In this document: positions 12,401 to 26,600 of the stretch, piece after piece | How positions within the stretch are numbered: the stretch's first letter is position 1 | Layout: each line of letters starts with the position of its first letter | Origin: Stictocephala bisonia | Lineage: Eukaryota; Arthropoda; Insecta; Hemiptera; Membracidae | Reading direction: 5' to 3' | NCBI GenBank assembly: GCA_035578905.1 | Contig: JAQJVL010000528.1 | Span: 372,001 to 436,000 of the forward strand | DNA: 64,000 nt | Program-made: the position numbers and the translations under genes | The notes under the pieces: generated by a model | Told to the model about the DNA's origin: nothing | Databases searched by the model: none | Seen by the model: only the letters and a program-made list of their open reading frames with translations

Positions 12401-15400
12401 AGCGGCTTTATAATTCCTTTCATAGACCACAAGTTTGCTGATAATGAAAATTAAAGATGTCCATTTCTTAGTATCAATAGAATTGTATAGACACTGTTTT
12501 TTTAATTATGACATGTTTCATGCTCGTCTTAAATTATAACATTTTTATTTTCAGTTTAAATATAAATTTATTATTTTTACTTTAGGAAGTAAAGATGTCT
12601 TATTTATGTTTGTCACTTCTAAATAAGATAAATAATACAATGTTGTATACTGTTTCAAAACTAATAATAATTATAATAATTATTCTTTGGTATTTGGAAG
12701 ATACTTATGTTGTCTAGTGCAATAAAAATGTTAAAGGTTATTTTCTTCAATCAAGAAATGATAAAAGTTACAACAGCTTTTTATTACATTTAGTTTCATA
12801 AATGAATATATTAATGTTACCATAAAAATTAAATAAGCTTAAAACAGTAAATATAAAGTAGATTAGTGATATAGATGGTAAAGATTTTAATAAAATATAA
12901 AGGTATAACCAAATCAATTAGTCATCATCATCATCATCTGATCAGCATCTCCAGTCTCCCGGGTGTGCTCACAAGCCTCTTCCATCTGTTTCTGTCTAAG
13001 AATAATTGTCTCTCCTCCGCCTGTTGAATGCTAGTCCCTTTCAGGAATAGGTCTTCTTTTACCAAATCCATCCATCTCGTCCGTGGTCTTCCGACTTTTC
13101 TCTTCCCTACTATTTCGTTTTTGAGCCAGGTTTTTGCCACTCTTCCTTCTTCCAATCTCTTCACATGACCAAACCATCCTAGCCTTAAGCTTCTTATTTT
13201 CTCTTTTACCGTTTTTTCGCATCCAAATTGGGTTCTTATAGTTGTGTTTCTTATTCTGTCACGTCTAATTCTCTGCACTGCCGATCTCAAGAATTTCATT
13301 TCTGCTGCTTGTATTCTACTATCGTCTTTTTTATTTAATGTACATGTTTCTAGGCTGTAAGTTAGGATTGGTAAGAAGTATGTTTTGTACAATATTGTTT
13401 TAGTTTTTAGGGGTATATTCACATCCCACATTAGGTTGTTTATTTGATGATAAAAAGCGGCTGCTTTACTAGTTCTATTTGAGACCTCAAGTGAGTCTGT
13501 ACCATCTTTCGTAATGGTACTACCTAAGTACAAAAAATGTTCTACATTTCTAAGCACGCTGTTCCCTAACTTTAATGCTACTGTGTCACCTCTATTGTTT
13601 ATCGTCATTACTACAGTTTTCTCTTTGCTGACTGTTAAATTGAATTCATTGAATTTGTCGTTCCATAAGTTTAATTTATCTTGTAGTTCATCTTTGGAGT
13701 GGGCCCAAATTACTATGTCGTCTGCAAAGGCCAAAGCATTGAATTCAGTAATTGCCAAATCCTCCTTAATTTGTTTCATTATTTCATCCATAACTAGGAC
13801 GAACAGGTATGGAGATAGTGCACTCCCTTGCTGAACTCCCCTTTTCGTTTTAAACCAGGTTGAGGTATTTGTTCCCACTTGCACACAACTTTGGCATTCC
13901 TCATACAACATTTTTACTTTTCGTTTAGTAATCAATCAATAAATAAGTAAAATCAATTACTAAAATTTAAAATACCAAAAACGTTGGTATGTTCCTACAA
14001 CAATAAATCATGATTAGTTTAATGTAGTTATCAGTAGTTACAATCTCTGATATAACTCCGTTAGTACATATTTTAGTGTTGAATACTATTTCAATAATCC
14101 TAGAGTTAGTTCATCACATGATATGAATGATTTCAGAATTAATTCATATCTCCTCAGAACATCAAACAGCATAAAGAGATCTCCAAAATTCTTATCATCC
14201 ATTTTATGTATCTAATTAATTAAGCAGATTCCTCCATTTGTAAATCTCATGACGTTGAAAATGTAAAACTATAACTTATTTTCTACTCATAGTGAAGTAA
14301 TTCCTGAACTAAACTTAAAGAATGTTCATATCCTTGAAATAAAACATAACACCTACACTCTCTGAGGAACTCTGAACTAGACTGGGCCCAAAAGCAAAAG
14401 GCTTAACGACTTTGGTGGTGGTGGTGGCAAAACTGATTTGTATGTAAACAATAAAACGTACAGCGGCAAATTTATCTCAGCAGCAAAAACTGCCTTATGT
14501 GTAATGGGTCAATTTTTCAATTTTGTTTTAACAATAACAAAACCAGAACTAGCAGATTATCTGCTGAGCCACCGGGGTGTAGTTTCAAAGTTTTATCTTC
14601 CTTCTTACAGAATATAAAACATTTAAAATTGTACAGAATATAAAGCTGTGTTTTATAGTATTTCAAAGCATATTACCTTTAATATGAAGGTATTTATAGA
14701 CTACAAATTTTTGATTGCTTCCTTCTATTACATTAATTGGTGTAAACATTAAGATTTAAAAATGTATCACGATGAGAAAGTAGGCTATTGAACGATTCAG
14801 GTAGGTTAGTACAGGGAAGGACACTGAAGCAGACAGAATAATTTGCCCCCCCCCACCTTTCTGTCTGCTATGTCACTGATAGAAGTGCTATTAATATTAT
14901 AAAAAATAAAAGTAGATTTTGATTGTTTAAATATTCTGAGTAACTATGCACTTTCTAGCCACTTCTGAAAATATGATTTGTTGTTGAAAAAAAATGATGA
15001 AATATGAGTTGTATCTCTTGGGGTGGTTGATTTCGACCGCAGAAAACTCGGTTTTTACCGAAAAATCTAAAAACTAGCTTTTATCTTGTAGTGAAAAAAC
15101 CAACTTACTTTGAAATCATTATTTTAATTTTTTTCAATTTACGTGTTTTTCATGTTTAACACGAATCTCGATAATTGGTTTTCAATAAAATTACATACCT
15201 AACCAAACATAACCTAACTTATCCTAATTTTCTATTTATTCAAAGAAAATTTGTAGCTTGTATTAAATTATATTAAGTGCCTCCGTGACAGTCTGCCGGC
15301 TGTCCCTCCAACAGGAATATAGGTGAATTCGGTTTTGTGGTTAATATTTGGTCTTTATAATGATTGTGTGATTTGCTGTGATAGTAGTTATACCGTTATA

Positions 15401-18400
15401 TTCCGAGAAATAATTGTTTAAGATGAAAATAGTTTTAAAATTTGTATTGAGCACAAAATAAACACCAAACTTTAAAACAATTAAAATATAATTTAAACTA
15501 ACAGAAATATTAAAAAAAAACTAAATGTTGTGACACTGGTTTTGAACTTTTTGGTAAAATCCTTGATTTCAGCAGAATAAAAATAATTCTTGATCCATTT
15601 CAGGCAAAGTTTTCAAATTTCGTTGGGTAGCAAGAAACTGCATAGTACCAATATGCTGTCCCATACCTTTGAGAGCCATGAACTCCTGCTCATATTTCTT
15701 TAGTCTTTTCACTTTGATGCTGCAAGCCATTTTCATCAATGTCCTAGCTGTCTCTTCACTACGGCACTTCTTTGGTAATGTCACTCGGAAATACTTTAGA
15801 ATACTCTCAAAATCCAACTGCATCAAATCTTTTTTAAACATCTAAAAATAAAACATAAATACATTTTTATAATATTTTCTAGATATATTTCGTGCAATTA
15901 TTTGTTGATGTAAAAGAAATATATAGAGGAAATTTTAAAACTGATATTCACATAATTACACAACACAGAATAAAGACAACCTGTATCTAGATGAGATTAA
16001 GCTGAAGATTACCGATAAAGAACAACCTTCATTTATACTGGCTCAAAATGTTAAAACTTTTTTTAAATGTAATGATTAAAAAATCAACGTATTCTTTGTA
16101 GAATTTTTTGAACTGAAATAATGTTGAAAGGAAGACTGGAAAGGTAAAAATTAAATAGTTATCATTTTCTTTAAAAGTTTTTTTTGCATTAATCTAACAA
16201 TAATCGGCCAATGTGCTCATAAGGCCCACATATACTTATTTGATTAATAATGTAATGTTACTCATTTCCTTTGTTTTAGTTAATTATTATCTTGAATTGA
16301 TAAAATCCCTTTAATATTGTAAACTGAATTCTATGTTGTTTACAATCAATGTTGTATTTTAAAATTTAAATTAACATCTGATTAATGTACACATAGAATG
16401 ATTTATTGTTTACTACTCAATAGGCTAGTAATTAAATACTAACTTACTATCATAATCTGATGCCATTGTTAATTAATCTCACACAACCCAAGCTAATATC
16501 TTTTACAACAGTCACAATATATTTCATGTATGCCTGATTTTTCTTCTTCCTTAATTTATGTTTTTTTAATTTTGAAGAATCAAATTCAGTTTGGTTGTTG
16601 AAGTGAAAATTATATTTAATGTTGTTACTTTTCTAAAAGACTTTTGAATAAATTTGCTACTAGAGTTAAATATTATGGATTTTCAAATTCTTCTATTTGT
16701 TATTTTTGAAATATTTTACTCTTAATATTTTCTGAATATGTTATTCTTCTCACTGATCATTACGTCAATTAAAATTTATTTAAATTTAAAATTGCTCGTT
16801 TATTTTTTTTTTTTTTATTTTTCTTTAAACACTTCATTAAGTGGAGTGTTTAACAATCTATGAATTAGGCTGTTGAAAACTGCAATTTTTGGGGGAATGA
16901 AGAGAGAACACATTTTGTGGTATGAATCCGTCAGTGTTCATTAGTTTTCAATATATGTTGAATTCTAAATTTCAAGACAATTTTTTTTTACAAGTAAACC
17001 AAGGAATGGTAATGCATTTTTTCAACCAATTTGTTCAGAAATTTCATTTTTGGGTAGAATGAGTTGAGTTCATTCATGAATTTCCTGAGGCCTTGAATTT
17101 ACAGTAGCTGAAAATGGTAACAACATCATCAACACACTGAAACCAAACTCTTGGAAAATAAGACTTTCTTTGGCATTTGTTACAGAATAACTTAAAACAA
17201 TTGGCAAACAAACACGAAAGTGAATTTGTTTGCTAGTACTGTATTAGTTAGATAGTATTGTTTGTAATTTTGCCTAATAAATATTTTTCTTTCTTGCAAA
17301 AAATAAAATCTTAAAAAATAATGCCTAATAATAAAAAGTTATATAAATAAACTTTGTAATCTCACTTCCATATCATTAAATGATATTTCATTAATTCAAC
17401 CCTTTTTCTTAGCATTAATTGAATTATATTTTAAAAAACTAAGAAGAATACCGTGTTGAAAACAAAAACTGCAAAATATATTAAGAAATTTCTCATATTG
17501 AAGGACTCTGCATATTATAACAATGAAATTCATTAACATTATATTTCTAAGCTAATCTTGTCTTGAAACTACCGAAAAATAAATATCCCTCGTCATTTAA
17601 AAGTATTTTCTTTCCCTTTAAAAAATTTCCCAGAACATTCCTAAAATATCTATCTCTAATTAAAAACTTTTATCAAGTTAGTGACATTGATAAATCATAC
17701 TTACAATAAGAAGTGAAAGGGCGACTTGGAACAACGTGTCGGTACCTTGTAGAAGGAACACATCAAGGATGTGAAAAACAAAGTAGAGGGGAAAGCGATT
17801 AGTGAAGAGAGTAAGGAACCACTGAGAGGCAAACATGTGTGTCTCCACCCCTTTCTCCGAGAAATGTTGATGAAGAGTGGGCACTTGCTCCTGGAACAGA
17901 GGAAAATAAATGCTGCACTAATATTGAACTAAACGAGCATATGTGCCTAAAAAAAAGATAACAAAATACAGGCAACAGACATTTAATTTGACACATTGTC
18001 ATCCTTTTATAGTATTCTCTATCAAAAATATCCAATATAGTTATTTATTTAATTTTTTTAGTCGAGTGGCTTTGCATCTATTCAAATAGCAGACTATCTG
18101 GATCAGATTAAAACATACATAATTTATCTCTTCAGTGATAAAATCGGGTAGGTTTCCACTACTAATGTGTGAAATAGGGTATACATCTTCTGCAAATGAA
18201 GGCCCATTCAGTTCCCGATCTTTTTATTGTACTTAACATTATATTTCCGGAATATGGCATTAGGATACTGCACAACCTCATTTGTAGTAAACCTTGAGTC
18301 AGATTTAGTGACCCAGCTGAATAGTGAAGTATAACTACAACTTTCTTCTGTTTTTCAGCCATTTTAAAACAAAACGAATGTAAGCAGAATATAAACACAA

Positions 18401-19147
18401 TAAATTAATAAGAATATAAATACAAAGAAATAGAAGAATTAGAGACTAACAAACATTAGAAGAAAAACTGCATGTAAGTGATTGTTCAGATTCTGATGAA
18501 TATAAAGTAAACAAATGACTGACACCACTGAGGGTATGTAATGATCTCTTCCACTTTCCCATATGAGAAATGGAATCTTTCAGCCACTCTGCTACAGAAG
18601 TAAACAAATTGCAAGCTTGAATTTTCGGGCTCATTATGTAGTGACAAATGGTAATGTACGACAAATTATAAGAACAGTGCCTGCAATATTGAAAATGTAC
18701 TCCGCAAAAACTCATGTTCGAGATTTGCGCTGCAGGGCTGAACGTAACTTCTACTTAATTGTAATTTTATCTAATACATAAATCATTTACTTTTGATTAT
18801 CAAGCCAGATGAGACACATACAGCCAGATAATCAAGACAGAGATAAAACAACATATTCTCTCGCAGAAGTCCAGTTGTTTTAAACCAGTTTTGGTCACAC
18901 TCCATCCTTCCTCAATTGTTGAACCTCCTTGGCCAGGGTTCTAATTCCAGTCAGGGCGTGAAAAGGTGACTGGTGCAATTGCCTTCTGCAGATAGGGGCC
19001 TGTAAGCCCGAAACAAGCCTCAGGATCATGGTCATAGTATGGTGTGGCGATACCAGAATAGCAGTTGGAGTGAAATGATGTTATGTTGATTGTGTAGTTG
19101 ATAATAACAGTTTTGATCATTTTTAGCTTACAATTGACTTTGATTAT

Positions 19148-19181
<34 letters not shown>

Positions 19182-20624
19182 CGACTTAACCACCAATAGG
19201 TTATTTATATCTATAAAATGTGGATTATGCCATTAACACTTTTAGTTAAAAAAATAAAAACTGTCACTCAGAACCTGGAGTAGTTTTATTACACATTATA
19301 ACCAAGGGTGACAAGAGTAAATCATTAATACCAATTTATATGGATTTATATAAATATAAAATGATGTCATCATATTTCGTAGATACATACAAAGATAATT
19401 AAAAAATAATTAAGTCGGTTTCATCTTCTAAATACTTAAATGCCTGGGAAACATACTTTTGTTTATAAAATAATTCATCTCTAATGAACAATGGAAATGG
19501 GCCTATTCAAAATTCTCTTTTATCATCAACTTAATTACTGAAAATTATGCACTCTAATATATATAATACACAAACAACAGAACTTCAATGAAATCTTCCT
19601 TTGCAGAACACTTATTAAACAATAATCACAACTACACAAATATGAAAACCAACATGAAAATTCTAAAATTCGGTTCTAAAAGCAAAAAACTAGATTCTCA
19701 AGAAGAACTTGAAATTTATAAACACAACAAAGAAAATCCCAATAATTTAATCAACACCATGTTAACACAAAAAAGAAACCCAATATTCGAAACAATTATA
19801 CATATAAGAAACAATACACAAAATGACAACTAACCACAGAAGAAAAATATTCACTAATTTAACATATGTTTCATTTATGATAATTATTTACTTAATTTTA
19901 TTTGTTTGTAAACATAACCATATTATTGTTCCTTGATGAGAGAATATCCAACTGAAAGTTAGTTTCCTCTCGATTTCTTAGTTATGCTCAAACGGTAAGC
20001 TGCCAATTTCACCTCCATCTTTAGGAAAAGCCTAAGAGGTGGCAGTGATAACAGGCAAGCCTTTGCTGACTTTTAGGCTTCTTCACTTCAACCTTCTGTT
20101 GTGTCTTAGGTCATCAGGTAATGCATCATAAGCTATCTTGGGTCTACCAACCGCTACGTACACCCAATTGCTCATGTGCGGCTAATACCCCTACACGTAC
20201 AGAGGTATTGACCCACCCACCCGCCCTTACACGTACAGTGGTATTAACCCATCCGCCCACCCTAACACGTACAGTGGTATTGACCCACCCGCCCATTCTT
20301 ACTCGTACAGTGGTATTGACCCACCCACCCACACCTACACGTACAGTGGTATTGACCCACCCACCCGCCCATACACGTACAGTGGTGTTGACCCACCCAC
20401 CTGCCCATACACGTACAGTGGTGTTGACCCACCCGCCCATGCACATACAGTGGTGTTGACATACCCGCCCGCTCATACACGTACAGTGGTGTTGATTCAC
20501 CTATGAAGATGGCATAAATGCCGAAACCGGTCGGTGATAATTTAATAAAAAAACTATTTAAGGGTGCTAAGTTATTGTTTTTTATTATAACATTATTATA
20601 AATAGCAGCCCTAGGGATTACAAC

Positions 20625-20676
<52 letters not shown>

Positions 20677-23600
20677 ATATATATACTATACAATATTTAC
20701 AATATATTTATACTAATATTATTTAAAATATTTACATCTGTTTTCTCAACTAATTATTGATATGTTTACAAATAAATAAAGTTGTGTTTCCTTAAATTCT
20801 TTGTGACTGAAAAAGAAGTTTTCTCTGTATACAGCTGTTATGACAACTATTTTTTTTGCAAAAATTCATCATAAAAAATCAGGGTAAAATAGTCAAATTC
20901 TTCATTGTTTCCTGAAATATATAGAAGGAGGTCATTTCCAGGAAGGAGAGGCCCTTACTATGCACATTCCTCAAAAGATTATTGATCTGTACAAGTAACT
21001 TAATCAGGGTGAACCAATATAGTAGAAGGTGAATATTTCTGATAAATCTTCCAGTTTAGGCCGAATTCAAACCAGCGCTATCTCTAACCCAAGCTCAAAG
21101 TCCTGACGTTTTAGACCGCTCGGCCACCGGCTCGCCCTGGTTTTGGTAAAGTCTAAATGGAGTTGCAACTGTCAAATCATTTTACATCTGGGGGTTTACT
21201 CGAATTTCTCTATACATTGACCTATTTAAACATAGATTTAGCAATAATACACATGTTCTACCACAAAGTCTGTTTGTTTTATTTTATTTATTTATTTATT
21301 TTTATTTATTCATAAGACGCTGATTTTCAAGATATGGGCGAATATGGATTTCGAATGAGTGTGATGAGTGTAGATGAGCGAATATAGTCATTGTTACAAA
21401 CTAAGGCCAACTATTCCTTAGAAAGTATCATTAATTAATAGCCCAATGACAAATGAACAGCCGGTGATTATCAGCTGATCCTTCTCAAAATGTATTATGA
21501 CTCTGATTGGGATCGAACTGAGAACCTTTAGCACATGAAGCTGGGATTGAACCAACTACGCTACCGACCAATTGTGTATAACTATTAAAACCAACTAGTT
21601 AATAGTGTATTAACCTATCTCCACCACTTAATAAACGTGTTTTACTAGACTAAGTTCAATATAATTCTTAGATAAGTACAAAGTGGCCTTACCTCCATTA
21701 ATCGGTCAAGCTGATACAATCTCAAGTACAGACATTCGAAACCATCCTTGTAGAGATCCCGCAGGCCATAATTGTACATTAGCTTCAGCAAGACACAGAA
21801 AGCTTGTTCCTCTGGCATCTGAAAGTTTTATTTTACTTCCTATAAAGATATATATACTTCCTATAAAGATGACAAGACATGAGAAACAGCAGTAAATAGT
21901 ATGAAGTATTCCAACATAGTTGATAACTTAACAAAACTCTTTAAAAATTAAATAATTCACTGTAACAACTTAAAAACTATTCACTATACATAATTTACAT
22001 GTTTTGCTGTAATTATTTATTTATTTATTTTTTTTTTCAAAAAGGAGAGGCCGATCTCCTCCTTAACCTTACTCTGCCTATCCCTCATAGACTATTGATC
22101 TGTGCGAGGAACTTATTCAGACAGAGTAAGGGGGCGAACCAGTACAGTAGAAGGTGAATATTACTGATAAATCTTTCAGTCTAGGCCGGATTCGAACCAG
22201 CGCTATCTCTAACCCAAGTTCAAAGTCCTGACACCTTAGACCGCTCGGCCACCGGCTCGCCCACACTCGGCCACCCCAACCGAATTAAGCCCAATAATTA
22301 ACTTTATAAATTTTCAATAAGACCATAGGAAAGTGTCTTATTTAAATGTGAGGAGTCTTTATTAGCTGCAATTGTTATATGCACTATTTTAAACATGTAT
22401 ATTTTCAGTAACTTAAACATTTTAGTGAACCTTTTATTACACTGTATTTTTAGCGTTACTTTAATGCATTTTCAAGAAATTGAGTAGCCAACTGTGATCA
22501 ACTTGTGTAGCACCGATGATCAACTTGGGTAACCCCCATGATAAACTTGAATAACCTGCTCCATCATTTTGAATCGTCGCCTGGAATCAGTTGGGTAGAT
22601 ACTGATAAACTTGGGTAGCAACTGACTTAATTTGGTAACACATTATCAACTTGGGTAGCCACTGATCAACTTGGGTAGTCACTGACCTACTTGGCAACCT
22701 GATAAACTTGGGTAGCCACTGACTTAATTTGGTAACACATGATCAACTTAGGTACCCATCTATGATCAACTCGGGTAGCCACTGATCAACTTGGGTAGTC
22801 ACTGACCTACTTGGCAACCTGTGATCAACTTAGTTAGCCACCCATGATCACTTTGGACAGCCATACATGATCAACTTGTAAAGTGAACCGTGATCACCTT
22901 GGGTAGCACCGGTGATCAGCTTAGGTACAAGCTTAGCTAGTAATACCACAATTTAATAACATACAGTGGCAACACTTCCATTGCAGTGCTGTGGAGCTAG
23001 AGCAACGCTGGCACTCCTAATGGCAGGACCATAAAACTACATCACATTACCGTTGTATTGCATTGTGTCTTGCAAAGAAGTAGAATAATGACATGACAGA
23101 TTATAGACATATGTTATTTGATATTTATTAATAACAGCTGTGGAAGTAAAATATGTGCTACTCTGCTCCCGCTGCTAGGGTTGCTGTCCTGTGCTTGTCC
23201 CAAGTGTCGCTGTATGTTATTATATTGTAGAGCTCAAGTGAGATAACTCACTGGCATAAGTCATTACTTATACTACATTAAAGAATCTAATTGTTTGTTA
23301 ATAAAAACCACTATAAATAATAATAGATCAATACACTATCAGTCATCATAGAGCTAATATTAAAATGAATAAATGAAGAACTGACATGTAGCAGTAACGT
23401 AGCAGCTAAGAAACTGAGTCCTTGACAGTAGCTCACTTCAGTATCATACACTGCGTAGGCTTTGGATATGCGGTACAAGCAGTCTTGACCAAGGCCACCT
23501 GCTTCTTTGAAAAAGTCATGGGCTGGGAATGTACGATTTATGTCTCTCTGGATCACGTTTTCACAGCTGCATTCCTTTAAAATACAAAGCGATGGAACAG

Positions 23601-26600
23601 TTATTTAAAGAAACTAAGATACTAAAATTATTTCTAGTACACATTTAAATGACAACACGCACATATATTGACTTGTAGAAAAAATTTGCTATTTTGCTTA
23701 CAAGCTTTATAATTGTGTAGCCCAGAAATGTTTCATAAACTGTACTTTTTTTGTGTTTTGTGTGTGTTTAACTATCTACATCAGATACCAGGTATGCTAC
23801 TTTTCTTAGATTTCACTTTATTTATAAATAATAAACCTAATATTTTATCTAAATGAAAGAGCAATTAAGTTTTGTTTCAGTTTTATTTAAATGTAATTTT
23901 CTCTAAGATGAAATTAGTGTTTGACTTAGTTCTAAAAGTGAAGCACTTTCCTCTAAATTCAATAAAAACAAAACGCATTAATATTGTATAGTAAAAATGA
24001 ACAGATTTGACAGAAAAGTAATGATTATTGAAACGAAAGAGTGATTTATTTGATATTTAACTAGTAGAACAGTATATTTAAGCAGAAGTTGCTGAATTTT
24101 GACTGACTGAGTTACGAAGTTGACTACAATTCACTTAGCAGTCATTCACATTAGGGTCGGCAAGCCTAACATTTGAATGAGTGATCTTATTGTTTATAAG
24201 AATCTATGGTACACAATAGTGAATTGGTGTTCCATTATCAGATTGTGCTATAGATAAGATTGGATTCTTTTAAAATTTGAATTTCTCAAAGGTTTTACAT
24301 ATATTTTATTTCAGCTTTACTATTATTTGGTTTGATCTACACCCAAAAAATCCTTATTTTTCACTTCAACTAAATACCACCTGAAATGTTATTAAGAAAG
24401 TGTGTTATGAATTTGTGTTTAAATAATTATTTTATGACTATTGCTGGTTTAAAAAAAACAACTAACAGTGCTCGTCTATACATACCTTAGCGATGAGTAC
24501 TCTATAGACATCCATAAGGGTATTATCATGGTCGCAATTTGCCAGTCTTTGCCAAACTTCTCCTCTCAATGCCTCAGGGATGCCCTGCTTAACCAGAGTG
24601 TTCAGTTGTCTCGGACGCACAGACGTCGCACTCCACCGTGCCAAGACATCTGCCCAGGACTCCAGCTCCACTTCACTGCAATCCTTACTCACTTCTCCAG
24701 TACCACTCAGAATGGGTTCGTCACCATCTGTGTGTACAGCATAATTAATATTAACTACAGGCTTTACAATCCTAACAACAAATTATTGAGCTACAGTATT
24801 AAAGTCAAGAGAGTTTAATATTTATTTAGCTAAACAGTTTAACAGTTACCTGCCTCCCTCAAGGATTATTTGTGATAAACGATTTCATTCTTTAGTTAAA
24901 CTGTGAATATTTCAAATTTCTATGGAAAGGACAATGAAAGCCTTAATATTTGTTACACTCTATAAAAAAACCATCTGACATAGTTTATATTGTACACAAT
25001 TAGAGTTTAGTGAACCAGGTTAGGATTAATAATCTGACAATTGAATTATTTTCAAGCTGAATATATTATGTTTGTATTAGACTACAACCTTGGTTATGTA
25101 GCCTAATGTGGTGGCAGAACAAGCCGGATACTTTTAAAGCCAAATAAAACATAGGCCCCTAAGTCACAAAAAACTTGAATTTCTAACAAAAACATTCTTT
25201 AACTCATATAAGATGGCAAGCAAGAGAGGAGTACCTACAGTTGCATGCATAATCCAAATCATTAAGGCATGACGAATTTTGACGAAACGAAGGCGGCCGA
25301 CTATGTATTGTCGAAATCTTGTGTCCCATACGACATAGGACGTTTTAAAACAACTGTAAATTTTTCTCATTTACATTCAAATATCATATGTTAAGTTACT
25401 ATATAGTATTTTGCTACAAATTTATTATACAGTATAATATTAGTAACCTATACTGAATGAGAACATGTTTTCGCTCTTCCACAGGAAACAAAGCTATGGG
25501 GTTGGTTTTGATATAAGGCACATTTTGACTGAAAAAAAATCAGAGTAGGGGCCTCATTAATAGGATGTGAAAGGGTTAACAAAGGGATAGTTTTGTGTTC
25601 ATATACTAACATTTTAACAAACGAGATTGCTAACCTGACTGGCATTCCTCTTCCTTGGGCGTTAATGTGTCAATAGAATTGACACTGGGAGAGTGTATGA
25701 AGCTGGCCAGGTTGTTGAGGGTAAGATTGAGTCTGTTGCGGTGGTCCAAGTCTGGAGATGGTTCGGATGGTTCAATGCTCAACACTTCATACGTGCTCTC
25801 ATTCATGTCTGGACTCAATACCTGGCTCAAACATATATTAAACAATTAATTATCTAGATCCAATTTAGTAATCTTAAAATATAAAAATGAGTACCTTAAG
25901 TCTATTGTCATTCCATCACTTGACAAAGACTTAACAGATTTCCTTCATATTTTTGTTTAAAGTATCCTCGTTTTTCGTAGAATTTTCTTCAGGAAAGAAA
26001 TATGAAAGAAATCAAGAGGAAATTGGAAAATGTTGGAAAACCGAGAATTTTTTTTATTTGTTTATAAAATGTCTTCCAACATGTTTCCCCTTCACTTGAG
26101 TTGATTCGTCATTGTTTTACAGTTTACATCGACATGAACGTCAATGTGAACAGGGAACCGTTCAGTTAGTTTACAAATCAAAATTATCGTTCTTTACCAC
26201 CTTTTACACTCCAACCGTGTTATTGTCTAACCTAGTCAGAAAAGCGTTCGACAATTTGACAGGAAAAAATATTGTATGCGCAAATGTTACACACAGTTTT
26301 GGCGATCGAACTGGATCTCTCGTCCCATTTCTTGGGTCATAAAGACACTAACCAGCACTTCTGATTTATTCACGCTATTTTAGGTTAGGTTACAATTGAC
26401 TAGTAGACTCAGACAACCAACATATTTGATCGCTACTACGGTCACTATTTGCCGTGATCACTTTGAATTAAACTTCATTATGATTATCTTTGAGTTAATC
26501 ATAATGAACGAACTCGTTCACTATGTCGACTAGTTCATTTGACTGTCATTGTGAGTACACCTTTTCTTAGGCGTATTGTTCAGTTGATAATTACGTGTAC

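Noticed and set aside
15569..15666. Extension of RabGAP1 exon 13 to the in-frame stop at 15569
   Set aside because: Similarity to the family stops exactly at a good donor (AAAG|GTATGG), and exon 14 joins in phase.
20121..20500. Repeat-protein ORFs on both strands over the 36-bp minisatellite
   Set aside because: Unit length divisible by three explains them. Both strands are open at once and the flanks are non-coding.
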